Below are positions 16,887 through 26,461 of a stretch of DNA of 64,000 bases, one piece after another. Below the pieces are notes generated by a model, which saw only the letters and a list, made by a program, of their open reading frames with translations, was not told where the DNA came from and ran no database searches. The stretch covers positions 1 through 64,000 of the forward strand of contig NZ_FRAJ01000014.1 of the NCBI RefSeq assembly GCF_900142285.1. Direction: 5' to 3'. The position numbers and the translations under genes were made by a program. The first letter of the stretch is position 1, and every line of letters begins with the position of its first letter. The stretch is from Caminicella sporogenes DSM 14501. Its GTDB lineage: Bacteria > Bacillota > Clostridia > Peptostreptococcales > Caminicellaceae.

Positions 16887-18431
16887 TTATAGATTCACTA
16901 CAACCTTTATAGCTTTTTTAACCCTATCTATTTCAACAATTTGAACATCAACCTCTTTTCCTACATAAAATAATTCTTCAACATTATTAGAATATTTTTC
17001 TTTAATATCATCAATAAAAATCATAACCTGCTCTCCAAAACCACATTCTATATATAATCCAAAAGCATTCATCTTTGAAATTTTTCCACTTATTTTCATG
17101 TCTTCCTTTAAATCGGATAATACTTTTTCATCTCGCAAGCCTGCAACTCCAAATATTCCTCTATCTTCCTTGTTCTCTTCAACTACGTTTAGGTTGCTTA
17201 TTATTTTACCTATTATTTCATTTACTCTATCGGATAAACTTTGGAACTCCGCTAAAATTCTCTTCTGTTTTTTGATTTTTTTCTGACACTCTTCAATTAA
17301 TTTTCTAAATTCCACATGTTTATCTTGTTCTAACAAATCTATATTCACGGCAATTTCATTTAACAGCTTCAATTTTTCCTTAGCCTTTATCATTTCATTA
17401 TGATTGTAGATTTCAAAAACTTCAAATATCTTATCAAACTCTTGCTTTACAGTAGTACATTTTATTCTGCTATTGATCTTTTCTAAAAAATTCTGAAGCT
17501 TATTGCCACCTATTTCATTATCCTTAGATGCAAGGGAATTGTATGCAATTACTTCCTCTGCCATTATTCCTTCTTCTTCGAATCTTCTTTTAGCATCTTC
17601 CAGTACGTTTTTTATTTGTTCTGAAGTCTTTAAATCTGCTTTATTAAATACTACAAATATTGGTCTTTGAAATTTCAAATCCTTTATAAATTTAATATCG
17701 CTATCGGGTATAGTTCCCTTTGATACATCTACAAGCCATATAATATAATCTGCACTGCTTAAATATTCCTTTGCTATCTTTTCATCTGTATTATCTGCCC
17801 TATTTAACGCATCTGCTTTACTATATCCCGGTGTATCTAAAAAAGAAATATTTTTATATGGAAATCTTGAAGTCTCTATGACCAATTTTTTTATTATATG
17901 GCTAAAGCTAACATTATATTTTTTGTTAAAATCGTGGCTTATAGCCTTTACAGCCTCTCTATTTATAGGTACTTTAAGATTGAAACTATTTAATGCATAT
18001 ATTATTTCTTCCTGTCCATATGTTATATATGAAGGAATTGAAGTAGTCGGAGTTGTATCTGTAGGTAATATATTATCTTTTAATATAGAGTTTAAAAATT
18101 GGGATTTACCTGCACTAAATCCTCCACCAATAGCTATTATATTTTTATTGGCAAGGGCATTAAACTCTGTCAAATCTTCTACATTATCGAATGCTTTTTT
18201 AAGTTTTTCATACATTTCTGCTTCATTTGGAAGATTTTCCATAGAGCATATGTTTATAAAGTCATATCTGATAATTTTATCTAATTTGCTCAACAGCTGT
18301 ACCATAGTTTCTTTTGTTTTAGACATGGAAATAAGACTTGAAATTAGCTCCATACCCTTTTCAGGATTATCTAAATATTCGTTTTTTATTAAATTTTGTT
18401 TTCTCTCTTCTCTACTACTTCTAAGAGCCAT
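16887..18431 (-). CDS. Dynamin-like GTPase with C-terminal S1-like domain
   Basis: This 514-residue protein has all GTPase motifs: GGFSAGKS at 103-110, a Thr-rich switch I near 126-130, DTPG at 199-202 and NKAD at 263-266. A coiled coil spans about 330-420. The last 70 residues (SGKISKMNAFGLYIECGFGE and later VGKEVDVQIVEID) have the pattern of an S1/OB-fold RNA-binding domain. That fusion is unusual for a dynamin-type GTPase and suggests it senses or binds nucleic acid. Its stop is 13 bp before the next GTPase gene, which suggests the two are made and may act together. Confidence 0.8.
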   Translation of the reverse strand: MALRSSREERKQNLIKNEYLDNPEKGMELISSLISMSKTKETMVQLLSKLDKIIRYDFINICSMENLPNEAEMYEKLKKAFDNVEDLTEFNALANKNIIAIGGGFSAGKSQFLNSILKDNILPTDTTPTTSIPSYITYGQEEIIYALNSFNLKVPINREAVKAISHDFNKKYNVSFSHIIKKLVIETSRFPYKNISFLDTPGYSKADALNRADNTDEKIAKEYLSSADYIIWLVDVSKGTIPDSDIKFIKDLKFQRPIFVVFNKADLKTSEQIKNVLEDAKRRFEEEGIMAEEVIAYNSLASKDNEIGGNKLQNFLEKINSRIKCTTVKQEFDKIFEVFEIYNHNEMIKAKEKLKLLNEIAVNIDLLEQDKHVEFRKLIEECQKKIKKQKRILAEFQSLSDRVNEIIGKIISNLNVVEENKEDRGIFGVAGLRDEKVLSDLKEDMKISGKISKMNAFGLYIECGFGEQVMIFIDDIKEKYSNNVEELFYVGKEVDVQIVEIDRVKKAIKVVVNL

Positions 18432-18472
18432 ATATATATCTGTCCTTTCTCTATAAAATATCTTATAGATAA

Positions 18473-18683
18473 CTACAATTTTTTATTATCAGCAGGACCT
18501 GTATATATAAATTTGTAATTTTCGACTCTTAAATTACCACTAATCTTTGGTTCAAAAACTATAACTGCAAGTCTATTACCTTCTGATTTTTCAAAAACAT
18601 ATTCTCTTATTAATATTCTGCTATTACCTTTATCGTTTTGAACAATATCATTTAATCCGTTATTTTTAAAAAATAAAATTGCT
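18473..18683 (-). pseudogene. Decayed coding remnant between the operon genes
   Basis: An open frame of about 69 codons, with no usable start codon, ends at 18473. It reads like real protein (NRLAVIVFEPKISGNLRVEN and then KFIYTGPADNKKL). It fills the gap between the beta-helix gene and the S1-GTPase gene. It may be the tail of a gene lost from the operon. I do not recognise the family. Confidence 0.4.
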
Positions 18684-18693
18684 TATTTCTAAA

Positions 18694-20115
18694 TTATAGA
18701 AATTTTTGTCCAATTACTGAATCACAAAAATCACAATTAATAAATATATCTCGTAGTTTTCCAGAAATAAGTATTGCCTTATAATAATGCTTTAGACTTA
18801 TTTTCATTGCGTCTGACAGATACAGGAAATTGTCGAACGGATCCCGTAAATCCAAACCATTTATTTCAGAACAATATATACCACCTCTAATAAATTTGCA
18901 ATTTTTCACAGTATTGATTCCTCTCTTAATATATGAGAAGTATATTGTCAAATAATTACTTTCTTGTGATTTCTCAAAATTGCAATTATCGATTATAGTT
19001 TCAACTTTATGACTGTTATAAATAATATCATTCAAACTATTATTCTTGAATATAGAATCCTTTATTTTTATACCTGAATTATTTGATAAATATATGCAAT
19101 TTTTATTGTTAACAAAAGTACACATTTCTATATTTAGTTGCGGTGTCCTTTCAACATATAATACATTGAAAAACTTAATATCCTTAAACTTTGTATCTAC
19201 AATATTTACATTTTCCCCATCTGTAATGGATACCAAAATAGTTTTATCTATTTTTTCTATATTAGAATAATATTCTTTATTGTTATATTTGCTCTTTTTA
19301 GATTTAATTTCAACATCTTCAAAGTCCCCTATAGTACTGAAGGTACATCCATAACAATCAAAGTTGCTTACAGATATAATGGACTCTTGGTCTAATTTTA
19401 CATTACAATTTTTCATGATTACATTTCCAGTACTTAATATTCTGCCTCCTGTAAATGTCAAATTACAATTTTCAAATTCTATTTCAGCATCCTTTCCAAT
19501 AATTATATTCCCTATTATCCTTAAGGTTTTTCCTTTTATTTCTCTTTTCCCTTCTGTTATATTTTCATCTCCTAAAACTAAAACGCCAAGCTGCTTTACA
19601 TAGTATGGAAATACCGATTTATCAATACCTTTTATATCGGACAGTACCTCAAGTACTTTTTTTTCATTTTTTTCCATATATACTTCTGCAAAATCTAAAA
19701 ATTGTTGACTTAAATGTTTTGATATATTTATCATCTCTGAAAATAGAAAAAATCCTTCCTTTTCCGATTCTTCAAGTACTTTATCTGCCCATAAAGCTAC
19801 AGCTGTATCTAGTAAAAATCTATATTCTAATTCATTTTCTTTAATAGTTTCTATAATTTGTTTTATTTGCTCTTGAGATGGATTTTTAGATATATTTATA
19901 ATCTTTTCTTTAGTGCTTTCCGGCAGTCTCATCCCTTTTATCAAAAATTCTATATGCTTCATCTCATCTTTATCTATCTTCTCATCTGTATTACTCATCA
20001 ATGCTATTCCCGATAAATACGTAATCTTCAAATCTACATCCTCATCTGCAAGAGGATGCTCTGGAACTTCTACTATATCTTCTTTTACTTCTTTAAGCAT
20101 ATCTAATATTGACAT
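18694..20115 (-). CDS. TerB-like domain fused to right-handed beta-helix
   Basis: This 473-residue protein starts MSILDMLKEVKED. Residues 27-130 are a helical domain with the TerB pattern, including an acidic loop (SNTDEKIDKDEMKHIEF). From about 170 to 420 come irregular repeats of strand-turn units with stacked Asn, Cys and Ile (IGNIIIGKDAEIEFENCNLT, VIMKNCNV, IKIKDSIFKNNS), the pattern of a right-handed parallel beta-helix. No pectate-lyase-type catalytic residues are obvious, so the helix more likely binds a polymer or acts as a scaffold. It lies 13 bp downstream of the patatin-dynamin gene. Confidence 0.65.
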   Translation of the reverse strand: MSILDMLKEVKEDIVEVPEHPLADEDVDLKITYLSGIALMSNTDEKIDKDEMKHIEFLIKGMRLPESTKEKIINISKNPSQEQIKQIIETIKENELEYRFLLDTAVALWADKVLEESEKEGFFLFSEMINISKHLSQQFLDFAEVYMEKNEKKVLEVLSDIKGIDKSVFPYYVKQLGVLVLGDENITEGKREIKGKTLRIIGNIIIGKDAEIEFENCNLTFTGGRILSTGNVIMKNCNVKLDQESIISVSNFDCYGCTFSTIGDFEDVEIKSKKSKYNNKEYYSNIEKIDKTILVSITDGENVNIVDTKFKDIKFFNVLYVERTPQLNIEMCTFVNNKNCIYLSNNSGIKIKDSIFKNNSLNDIIYNSHKVETIIDNCNFEKSQESNYLTIYFSYIKRGINTVKNCKFIRGGIYCSEINGLDLRDPFDNFLYLSDAMKISLKHYYKAILISGKLRDIFINCDFCDSVIGQKFL

Positions 20116-20128
20116 TTCTATCTTCTCC

Positions 20129-23100
20129 TTACTTTTTTTCTATAGCTTCCAATTCTTTTATATCTTTTTCTATCTCTGCTTTTTCTTTCTCTATTTCTCC
20201 TTTCCCTTTTTTTATTTGATTTTCTAATCTTTCAATATTCCTATTAGTTTCGATTTTTATGTCATTGACCTTTCGCTCTAGGACTTCAAAAAATTTCTCA
20301 GCACTTTTATACAAAGTTTCTTTAGCTTTTTCTCTAATATTTTCAGCTACTTGTAAAATTAAATCATCTAATTGATTTTTCATTTCTTGTTCCTTCTTCT
20401 TTTTCATGAATAATCCAATTCCTGCTGCTATCACTCCCCCGATAGGACCAAGTAAAATCCATCCAGCAGCTCCTATAGCTATAATTGAAGTCGTATCAAG
20501 TTTATTTATATTAGTAACTGTATCATCGATTGATACAGAAACCTTTTCATCATAATCTAATATAGAATATATATTTTTAGATATATATTGGGATAATTTT
20601 TCAGCTGACTCTTCAAATACTTTTCTAGCCCGCTCATTTAATGAAACCCTCATAGTATTTTGCACAAATCCCTCTATCTTTCCTTGTATAGGTAAATTCT
20701 TTCTCAATCTTTCAAATAAACTTGACTTGTTCTGTTCTAAAACTGTACGGACATCATTAACTACATATTGGGGAATTTCATTTTGGCATTTATTCATTAC
20801 TATTCTTTTTTCTTTTTCTAAGATTCTTTCTAATTCTTCTATATTTCTTTTTAGCTCCTTTTTCTTCCTTTCTAAATCATATATTGAGATATTTTCTACA
20901 TTCATTAGCAACTTAAGTTTTCTTTTTGTTTTTTCAGCTATTTCTAAAATTAATGGATAAAATTTATCCTTCATAAGTTTATCTTTTTTTATCTCTATCA
21001 TTTGAATAGCTTTTTCGAAATCTTTTACATCATTTTGAAATGAAGATACCTTTCCTGCAAAAACTTCACAGCCTGTTAATCTTTCTATATTCCTTTTATT
21101 ATTCAAGAGTATATTATCTATTGAATCAGGCGATCGCAATTCTTTTTTGGTCATGATAACACTGATGTCACTACCGTAAAGAGAAAATTCACATATGAAT
21201 TCCTGAACGCTATCTTTTAAGCCTTGTGATGTTTCGATACATAGAATAAAGGAAACCCCTTCCTTGACATAATTAAAAATTGCTTTATTATGGTTATCTA
21301 TATTAGAATCCAGTCCCGGCATATCAACTAATACTATATCCCTATGTTTTTCTAAGGCTTCATTATCCAAATGGACCTCTATATATTTAAGATGATCAGT
21401 ATTTTTTAAAACACTGTTCAATTTTGAAATAGGTATTTCAAGCTCTCTGTTATCTAAATAATGAAGTATTGCTTTTTCTTCTCTCCTCAATGAAGGATGT
21501 AATTCTGTAGCAATACAAGTTTCTGGCAATAAATCATCATCTAAAATTTTTCTTTTCATATAAGTATTAAGTAATGTAGATTTCCCTGAACTAAAGGCTC
21601 CAATAACAGGCACTATTATCTTAAACTTTTCAATTTTATCCTTTAATTCATCCATCTCCTTTAGCTCAACTTCACTAAATTTATTTTTTTTGGCTATCTC
21701 TTTTATTTTATTTATCTTATCTATATAATTTTTTTTAATTCCATCTAAAGATTTATTTGACAATACTTTATAGCCTGATTTCTTTAGATTAAAAAGTAAT
21801 TCTAAAACCAAATCAAATACCGGTATATCTAAATCCTTTGAATTCTTATAATATATAATATCTAAACTTTGTTCCATGTTTTCATTTGCAACATCAGTTT
21901 CAATTACCTCTATAGAACTTAATAATGTCTTTGTATCTTGAACATTCTTTTCTTTGTATAAGCCTTTAAAAATTCGCCCTATAATAGATTTATCTTTTGA
22001 TATTGCATCAAAAAATTCTCCATATGTAATTAAGTCCTTTTCAATATTTAAATCTATTAAAGCACTTTGTAATGCTTTCATATCCCTATTATTCCAATTA
22101 CTCTTTGTAAGGTGATAAAAATCATTAACTATACATACAATTTTTTTTATAGTAGATAAATTTCTGTATTCTACACCATTGAATGTATGTACTTTAATAT
22201 TACTTAGCCATTCTTGTATTTCCATTCTATTTTCTAACTCAACAATTCTATCTCGATTTTCTAAAATCTTTCTTCTAAATTTTAAAAACATCAAACTCAT
22301 ACTTCTGTATACATCTATATACTGTTTATTGATGTCTTCAGCCATTGTAGAAATTTCATTGAATATTAAATTCATTTTGTTATTTAGTGCAGCAGAAAGT
22401 TCTAAAGTCATAAGATTCTTTTTATGCATGTTTAAAAGTAATGCATATGATGCGTATTGAGCAATTGCAAGATTTTTTTGTCCTGATGATACAATTTCTT
22501 GATTTTTACCTGTTATGTTTCCTAAAATTCTTTTAAAAAGACTTTGCTCTTTCAATTCATTAGTTTGTCCATCAATACAAGAAAGATATCCAATGGCTTC
22601 TAACGCTGCATTTTGAATATCAGAACTGTTGTCTATGTTTTTTTCTAAATACTTTTCTATTTCTAACCTAATATTTTTTCTCTCTATTTCATTTAATAAA
22701 TTATAGTTTTCTTCCGTAAGCAAATTTCTCTCTGGTATAGGTATAAAGCTGCTACTTTCATCATCTAGTTTATCATTTACTATCATATGATTAAATTTTT
22801 TTATTGCTTGTTGAATTTGAATACGTTCATTATATGTTTGGGTTATTTTATTCTTAATTTCCTCATTTCCTTTTTCTCTCTCCTTTATTTTCTTTAATAT
22901 CCTTTCATATTTTTCTTCTATCTCTAATAATTCTCTAAACTTTGATAAAATTAAACACGCATCTTCATATCCTTGTTTCATTCTTATTTTACAACCTTCA
23001 TTTGAAAAATCTAATGTTCCTTTAATGAATCCTCCTAAATCTCTTCTAGGTACTATGGAAATTATATTTGTATTTGGAAATCTCCCTTTATCAATGACAG

Positions 23101-23725
23101 TCTTTCTATTTAGATGTACAACGATAATTGTATCGCAGTTCATTTCATATACCGGTTGAATAGGTGTATTATCAACTAATCCTCCATCAAAATAAATTTC
23201 TCCATCTATATTAATCTCATCAAATACTCCCGGAATGGCACTAGAAGCAAGTAAAATTTTTTTTATTCTTTCATCATCGTATTTATTTACTTCAAAGTAC
23301 TTCTCTGTCCTATTTTTTACATTGCAGGTGCAGGCAAAAAATGTAATATCCGAATTTTGTATTTTACTACATTCTAAGACTTCATCTAAAACCTTTTTTA
23401 AGCCTTCTTGGCTAAATAATCCTCTTGTCCTTATAAAAGTAGGAATCATACTTAAATCTACATATTTGGCTAACTTATTTCGAGAAAATTTTTTAATAAT
23501 ATCTTCAATGTTTATTGTTAAGATTCCCTTTGTTTCTATATCATTCCAAACATCTATAGCCTTTTTTAAATCGCCTTGTACATATAAAGAAGCATTTAAA
23601 GCTCCTACAGAAGTACCTGAGATTGCTATTGGCTTTATATTAAATTCATTTAAAGCCTTCCATACGCCTATTTCATAGGCACCCTTTCCTCCTCCACCGG
23701 AAAAGACTAAGCCAATTTTTTTCAT
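20129..23725 (-). CDS. Patatin phospholipase fused to dynamin-like GTPase
   Basis: This 1198-residue protein is the first gene of the operon. Residues 1-250 are a patatin domain with oxyanion motif GGGGKG (10-15), nucleophile Ser39 in GTSVG and Asp180 in DGG, so the Ser-Asp dyad is complete and lipid acyl hydrolysis is expected. A helical linker of about 450 residues follows. The dynamin GTPase has GAFSSGKS at 709-716, DMPG at 801-804 and a TKKE G4-like motif at 859-862. Near the end, residues 1081-1107 form a hydrophobic Gly-rich segment fit to enter a membrane, flanked by coiled coils. GTP-controlled membrane damage is the natural inference. The start has a GTGAGG ribosome site. Confidence 0.88.
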   Translation of the reverse strand: MKKIGLVFSGGGGKGAYEIGVWKALNEFNIKPIAISGTSVGALNASLYVQGDLKKAIDVWNDIETKGILTINIEDIIKKFSRNKLAKYVDLSMIPTFIRTRGLFSQEGLKKVLDEVLECSKIQNSDITFFACTCNVKNRTEKYFEVNKYDDERIKKILLASSAIPGVFDEINIDGEIYFDGGLVDNTPIQPVYEMNCDTIIVVHLNRKTVIDKGRFPNTNIISIVPRRDLGGFIKGTLDFSNEGCKIRMKQGYEDACLILSKFRELLEIEEKYERILKKIKEREKGNEEIKNKITQTYNERIQIQQAIKKFNHMIVNDKLDDESSSFIPIPERNLLTEENYNLLNEIERKNIRLEIEKYLEKNIDNSSDIQNAALEAIGYLSCIDGQTNELKEQSLFKRILGNITGKNQEIVSSGQKNLAIAQYASYALLLNMHKKNLMTLELSAALNNKMNLIFNEISTMAEDINKQYIDVYRSMSLMFLKFRRKILENRDRIVELENRMEIQEWLSNIKVHTFNGVEYRNLSTIKKIVCIVNDFYHLTKSNWNNRDMKALQSALIDLNIEKDLITYGEFFDAISKDKSIIGRIFKGLYKEKNVQDTKTLLSSIEVIETDVANENMEQSLDIIYYKNSKDLDIPVFDLVLELLFNLKKSGYKVLSNKSLDGIKKNYIDKINKIKEIAKKNKFSEVELKEMDELKDKIEKFKIIVPVIGAFSSGKSTLLNTYMKRKILDDDLLPETCIATELHPSLRREEKAILHYLDNRELEIPISKLNSVLKNTDHLKYIEVHLDNEALEKHRDIVLVDMPGLDSNIDNHNKAIFNYVKEGVSFILCIETSQGLKDSVQEFICEFSLYGSDISVIMTKKELRSPDSIDNILLNNKRNIERLTGCEVFAGKVSSFQNDVKDFEKAIQMIEIKKDKLMKDKFYPLILEIAEKTKRKLKLLMNVENISIYDLERKKKELKRNIEELERILEKEKRIVMNKCQNEIPQYVVNDVRTVLEQNKSSLFERLRKNLPIQGKIEGFVQNTMRVSLNERARKVFEESAEKLSQYISKNIYSILDYDEKVSVSIDDTVTNINKLDTTSIIAIGAAGWILLGPIGGVIAAGIGLFMKKKKEQEMKNQLDDLILQVAENIREKAKETLYKSAEKFFEVLERKVNDIKIETNRNIERLENQIKKGKGEIEKEKAEIEKDIKELEAIEKK

Positions 23726-23950
23726 GCTTTAAACCTCACTTCTGTATAAGTTTTTTAAATTTATAATCTATTATTAGAAAAATCTATAATTTTATAAGTT
23801 TCTCTATTTTGGGATAAATTCCTTCGTCTATTTTTATCGAAAAATGTTTAAATATCGTTGTTTATCATATTACCTCTTTAATTTTTTTATCAAATCTTTA
23901 CAAAAAAGAACCCACATTAATGCAGGGATAAAGTTTGATTTGCCTACATC

Positions 23951-24423
23951 CTATCGAATACTTAAAAATATTACTTTTAACTGCATTTTATTTGGAGAAA
24001 TCAATTGTAAAAATGAATCAACATCTTCATTTTTATTGTCAATTAAAATATTAGCTTTAAAATTTTGATTTGTTATTATTTCAATTTTTTTACCGTAGGC
24101 ACTTAAAAAACATACTAATGATGCAATCAAGAAAATAAAACTTCCTACAAAAGACAAAGCTAAGAATATAATCCCATAAAATGAATCCCAAAAATCCCAT
24201 GTGCTTTTTATATTGACACTAATAATATCATTTATATCTAAATTACATTTTCTATTTTTCCCTTTAAAAATTCCAAACCATTTTGTTTTTTCATCAATAT
24301 ATAATATATTTTCTTTGATAACTATTTCAGTTAATATAGATTTATAGGTTATATAACCAATTTGTTTTATTTTTTTAATATAAATTTTTTATTTCCTTGA
24401 ATTTTATTATCGAGCATCTCCAT
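23951..24423 (-). pseudogene. Membrane protein, frameshifted in an A-run
   Basis: The ATG at 24423 opens 18 codons and stops within a run of seven A. In the neighbouring frame the sequence continues as a coherent protein of about 135 residues. It has strands on either side of a hydrophobic segment near 24040-24170 (two hydrophobic runs, LALSFVGSFIFLIASLVCFL) and a tail ending LKVIFLSIR. The layout is like a small bacterial PH-type membrane protein, though this is tentative. One extra base would restore the frame, so either decay, slippage or a read error is possible. The 225 bp between its stop and the patatin gene start hold the presumed operon promoter. Confidence 0.5.
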
Positions 24424-24454
24424 AGAATTTGCCTCCTATAGTTAAGAATTTTAA

Positions 24455-26017
24455 TTATATCATTTTAATTATCTTTAAAATTTCTTTATAAAATTCTTTA
24501 GTGTAATTAAAATCATAACCATCATCCCAATAATTTTCATCAATCTTAAATTCAACTAACAAATTATCGTATAAAACATAAAATCTTGTTAAAAAACTAC
24601 CATCGCTACCTACTGACATATATAATGCCTCCTTGGTGCCATCAATATTTAGATTTGAATATGAATATGGCCATGGACCAGGATCTTTAAATAATTCATC
24701 TTGACTAATTTCTTGAAAATCCCTTAAATCCATATTTTCTTCATCTAAAATATCAGCAATTTTAGAATACCCTCTTTTTATAGTTGTAGATAATTTTAAA
24801 CCATTTTTTGAATGCAGCACTAAATAATTTTCATTATCATAATTGCTATTCCAATTATCTGGAACTAACTCTTTAATTCTTTCTTTAACATATGCTTCTG
24901 TTTTTTTATTTTCTGCTTCTTTTGGTTTTTCCATCTCTGCTTTTTCTTCTGCAGTCTCACTTTTTGATGTCTTTAAACAATTTTCAATTTTTTTACGTGC
25001 TAACTCGATTTCATTTATCATTCTATCTTTAGATGATCTCAATGTTTGTATACTTTCTTCATAATAAGCGTAATTCCCAAAGGCATTTATTTCTTCGTCT
25101 GTTGCAGGTCTGTACTCATCTATAGTGACTTCAAATCCATCTCCTGAAATATAATTACCTTCACCGATATGAACTAAGTACATATCAAAGGGACCTTTGC
25201 CGTCAAATAATGGAGTTTCAGACTTTACTACTGCTCGAGATTCACCTGGAAGATAGCCCCAAAAAAGATTATAATCTCTATCTAATGTGATACCATATAT
25301 GTATTCATCTTCTAATTCATTTGCTATCTGTCCTAAGAAAGTGTCATCATATCTTACTTGATTAACTACATAGCCTTCTACATATATTACATCTTTTGAA
25401 AACGTCAATTTTTCAGCAATAGATTTTATTTCTTGCTCAATTTTTTCAATCTCTTTAATATTAGCATTAATTTGATTAATTGCATTTTTCATCTCTGATA
25501 AATTAAAATCTGCCTTTTCTATTTTTTCTAATTTACTAATATATTCATTGACTTTCTTATAATCTCCTTTATTTAAACTATCCCTTAAAATATTAGCGAT
25601 TGTATCTTTAATTAATTTATCATCAGATTCATTAAGAAATTCTAAATATTTATTCTCCAATTTTTCTTCAAGATTTGAATTCAAATAATTTAGCATATAT
25701 TGGTTAAATTTCTCTGAAAACTTAGTATATTCTTTTTTCCCATTGACTTCTTCATTATCAATATTGGAAATAGTAGTGATAATTATTATAAATATAAACA
25801 ACAAAGAAATTATCCCTATAGCTATCTTTAGTTTTATCTTTTTTCTTTTAGTTTTTTTATTAATTTTAATAGATTCACTTAAAATGTTTTCATCTTTTGA
25901 TACATCTTCATCTTCTAGCCCGTCCACTTTTTTAGTCTTATCCACTAACTCAATACCACATTTTGAACAAAATTTAGCATCATCAGCTATTTCTTTTCCA
26001 CAATTTTTACAAAACAT
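24455..26017 (-). CDS. Zinc-ribbon single-pass membrane protein with coiled coil
   Basis: This 520-residue protein starts with a zinc ribbon (Cys3, Cys6, Cys17, Cys20). A Lys-rich stretch and one transmembrane helix follow at about 58-82 (IAIGIISLLFIFIIIITTIS), then a long helical region with coiled coil and a C-terminal domain of about 100 residues rich in Tyr and Asn. The Lys-rich side next to the ribbon should be cytoplasmic and the large C-terminal part outside the membrane. Zinc-ribbon membrane proteins of this type are common and mostly uncharacterised in Clostridia. It lies upstream and in line with the dynamin operon, so it may be an accessory gene, but a link is not proven. Confidence 0.6.
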   Translation of the reverse strand: MFCKNCGKEIADDAKFCSKCGIELVDKTKKVDGLEDEDVSKDENILSESIKINKKTKRKKIKLKIAIGIISLLFIFIIIITTISNIDNEEVNGKKEYTKFSEKFNQYMLNYLNSNLEEKLENKYLEFLNESDDKLIKDTIANILRDSLNKGDYKKVNEYISKLEKIEKADFNLSEMKNAINQINANIKEIEKIEQEIKSIAEKLTFSKDVIYVEGYVVNQVRYDDTFLGQIANELEDEYIYGITLDRDYNLFWGYLPGESRAVVKSETPLFDGKGPFDMYLVHIGEGNYISGDGFEVTIDEYRPATDEEINAFGNYAYYEESIQTLRSSKDRMINEIELARKKIENCLKTSKSETAEEKAEMEKPKEAENKKTEAYVKERIKELVPDNWNSNYDNENYLVLHSKNGLKLSTTIKRGYSKIADILDEENMDLRDFQEISQDELFKDPGPWPYSYSNLNIDGTKEALYMSVGSDGSFLTRFYVLYDNLLVEFKIDENYWDDGYDFNYTKEFYKEILKIIKMI

Positions 26018-26212
26018 TTAAATCACCCCTTTCAAAAGTTATTATTTTAGCATTTAGCATAATTCTAAACACTTGAAATTACTATGTTTTACAAAGCAAC
26101 TTTTTTTAATCACTCTGTAAAATCTTTCTATTTCAAAAAGGATTTCGCCTCACTGATATAGAATTAATATTTATACCACCAAATATTAAATTTTTAAGGA
26201 TGCGAAACCTTT

Positions 26213-26461
26213 ATGAGTAGGCAGCTTGTTTTTGAATACATCGAATTTTTTACTTCAACACATAAATCAAACTTCTTTTCTAAATTATTTGATGCTATTG
26301 ATTTATCAGATTTCCCTGAATATTTACCTTCAAAGTACGGTCCTAAAGGCTTTTCAAGGCATGCTCTTTTTAGAGCTTTTATTGTCATGAAATGTGAAAA
26401 GTTTTCATATTTATTTTTATACTACCCGTATGTTTTTTTATTTTTCGATGTAATATTTTGA
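26213..26461 (+). pseudogene. DDE transposase N-terminal fragment
   Basis: The first 64 codons (MSRQLVFEYIEFFTSTHKSN, later LPSKYGPKGFSRHALFRAFI) match the start of an IS4/IS1182-like transposase. After about 26405 the protein turns into an AT-rich hydrophobic string unlike any transposase, so the element was broken there. It is the only plus-strand gene relic between the cargo and the second recombinase module. Confidence 0.65.

Noticed and set aside
17878-18456. Long plus-strand frame of 192 codons opposite the S1-GTPase gene
   Set aside because: It is antisense to a GTPase gene with clear motifs, has no ribosome site and has a composition caused by the other strand.
23235-23678. Plus-strand frame of 147 codons opposite the patatin domain
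   Set aside because: It mirrors the conserved patatin motifs on the other strand and has no start signals.
12716-23725. Zorya, Thoeris, BREX or CBASS identity for the operon
   Set aside because: No MotA/MotB, TIR, PglZ or cyclase-type proteins are encoded; CBASS can use patatin effectors but needs a cyclase gene, which is absent.
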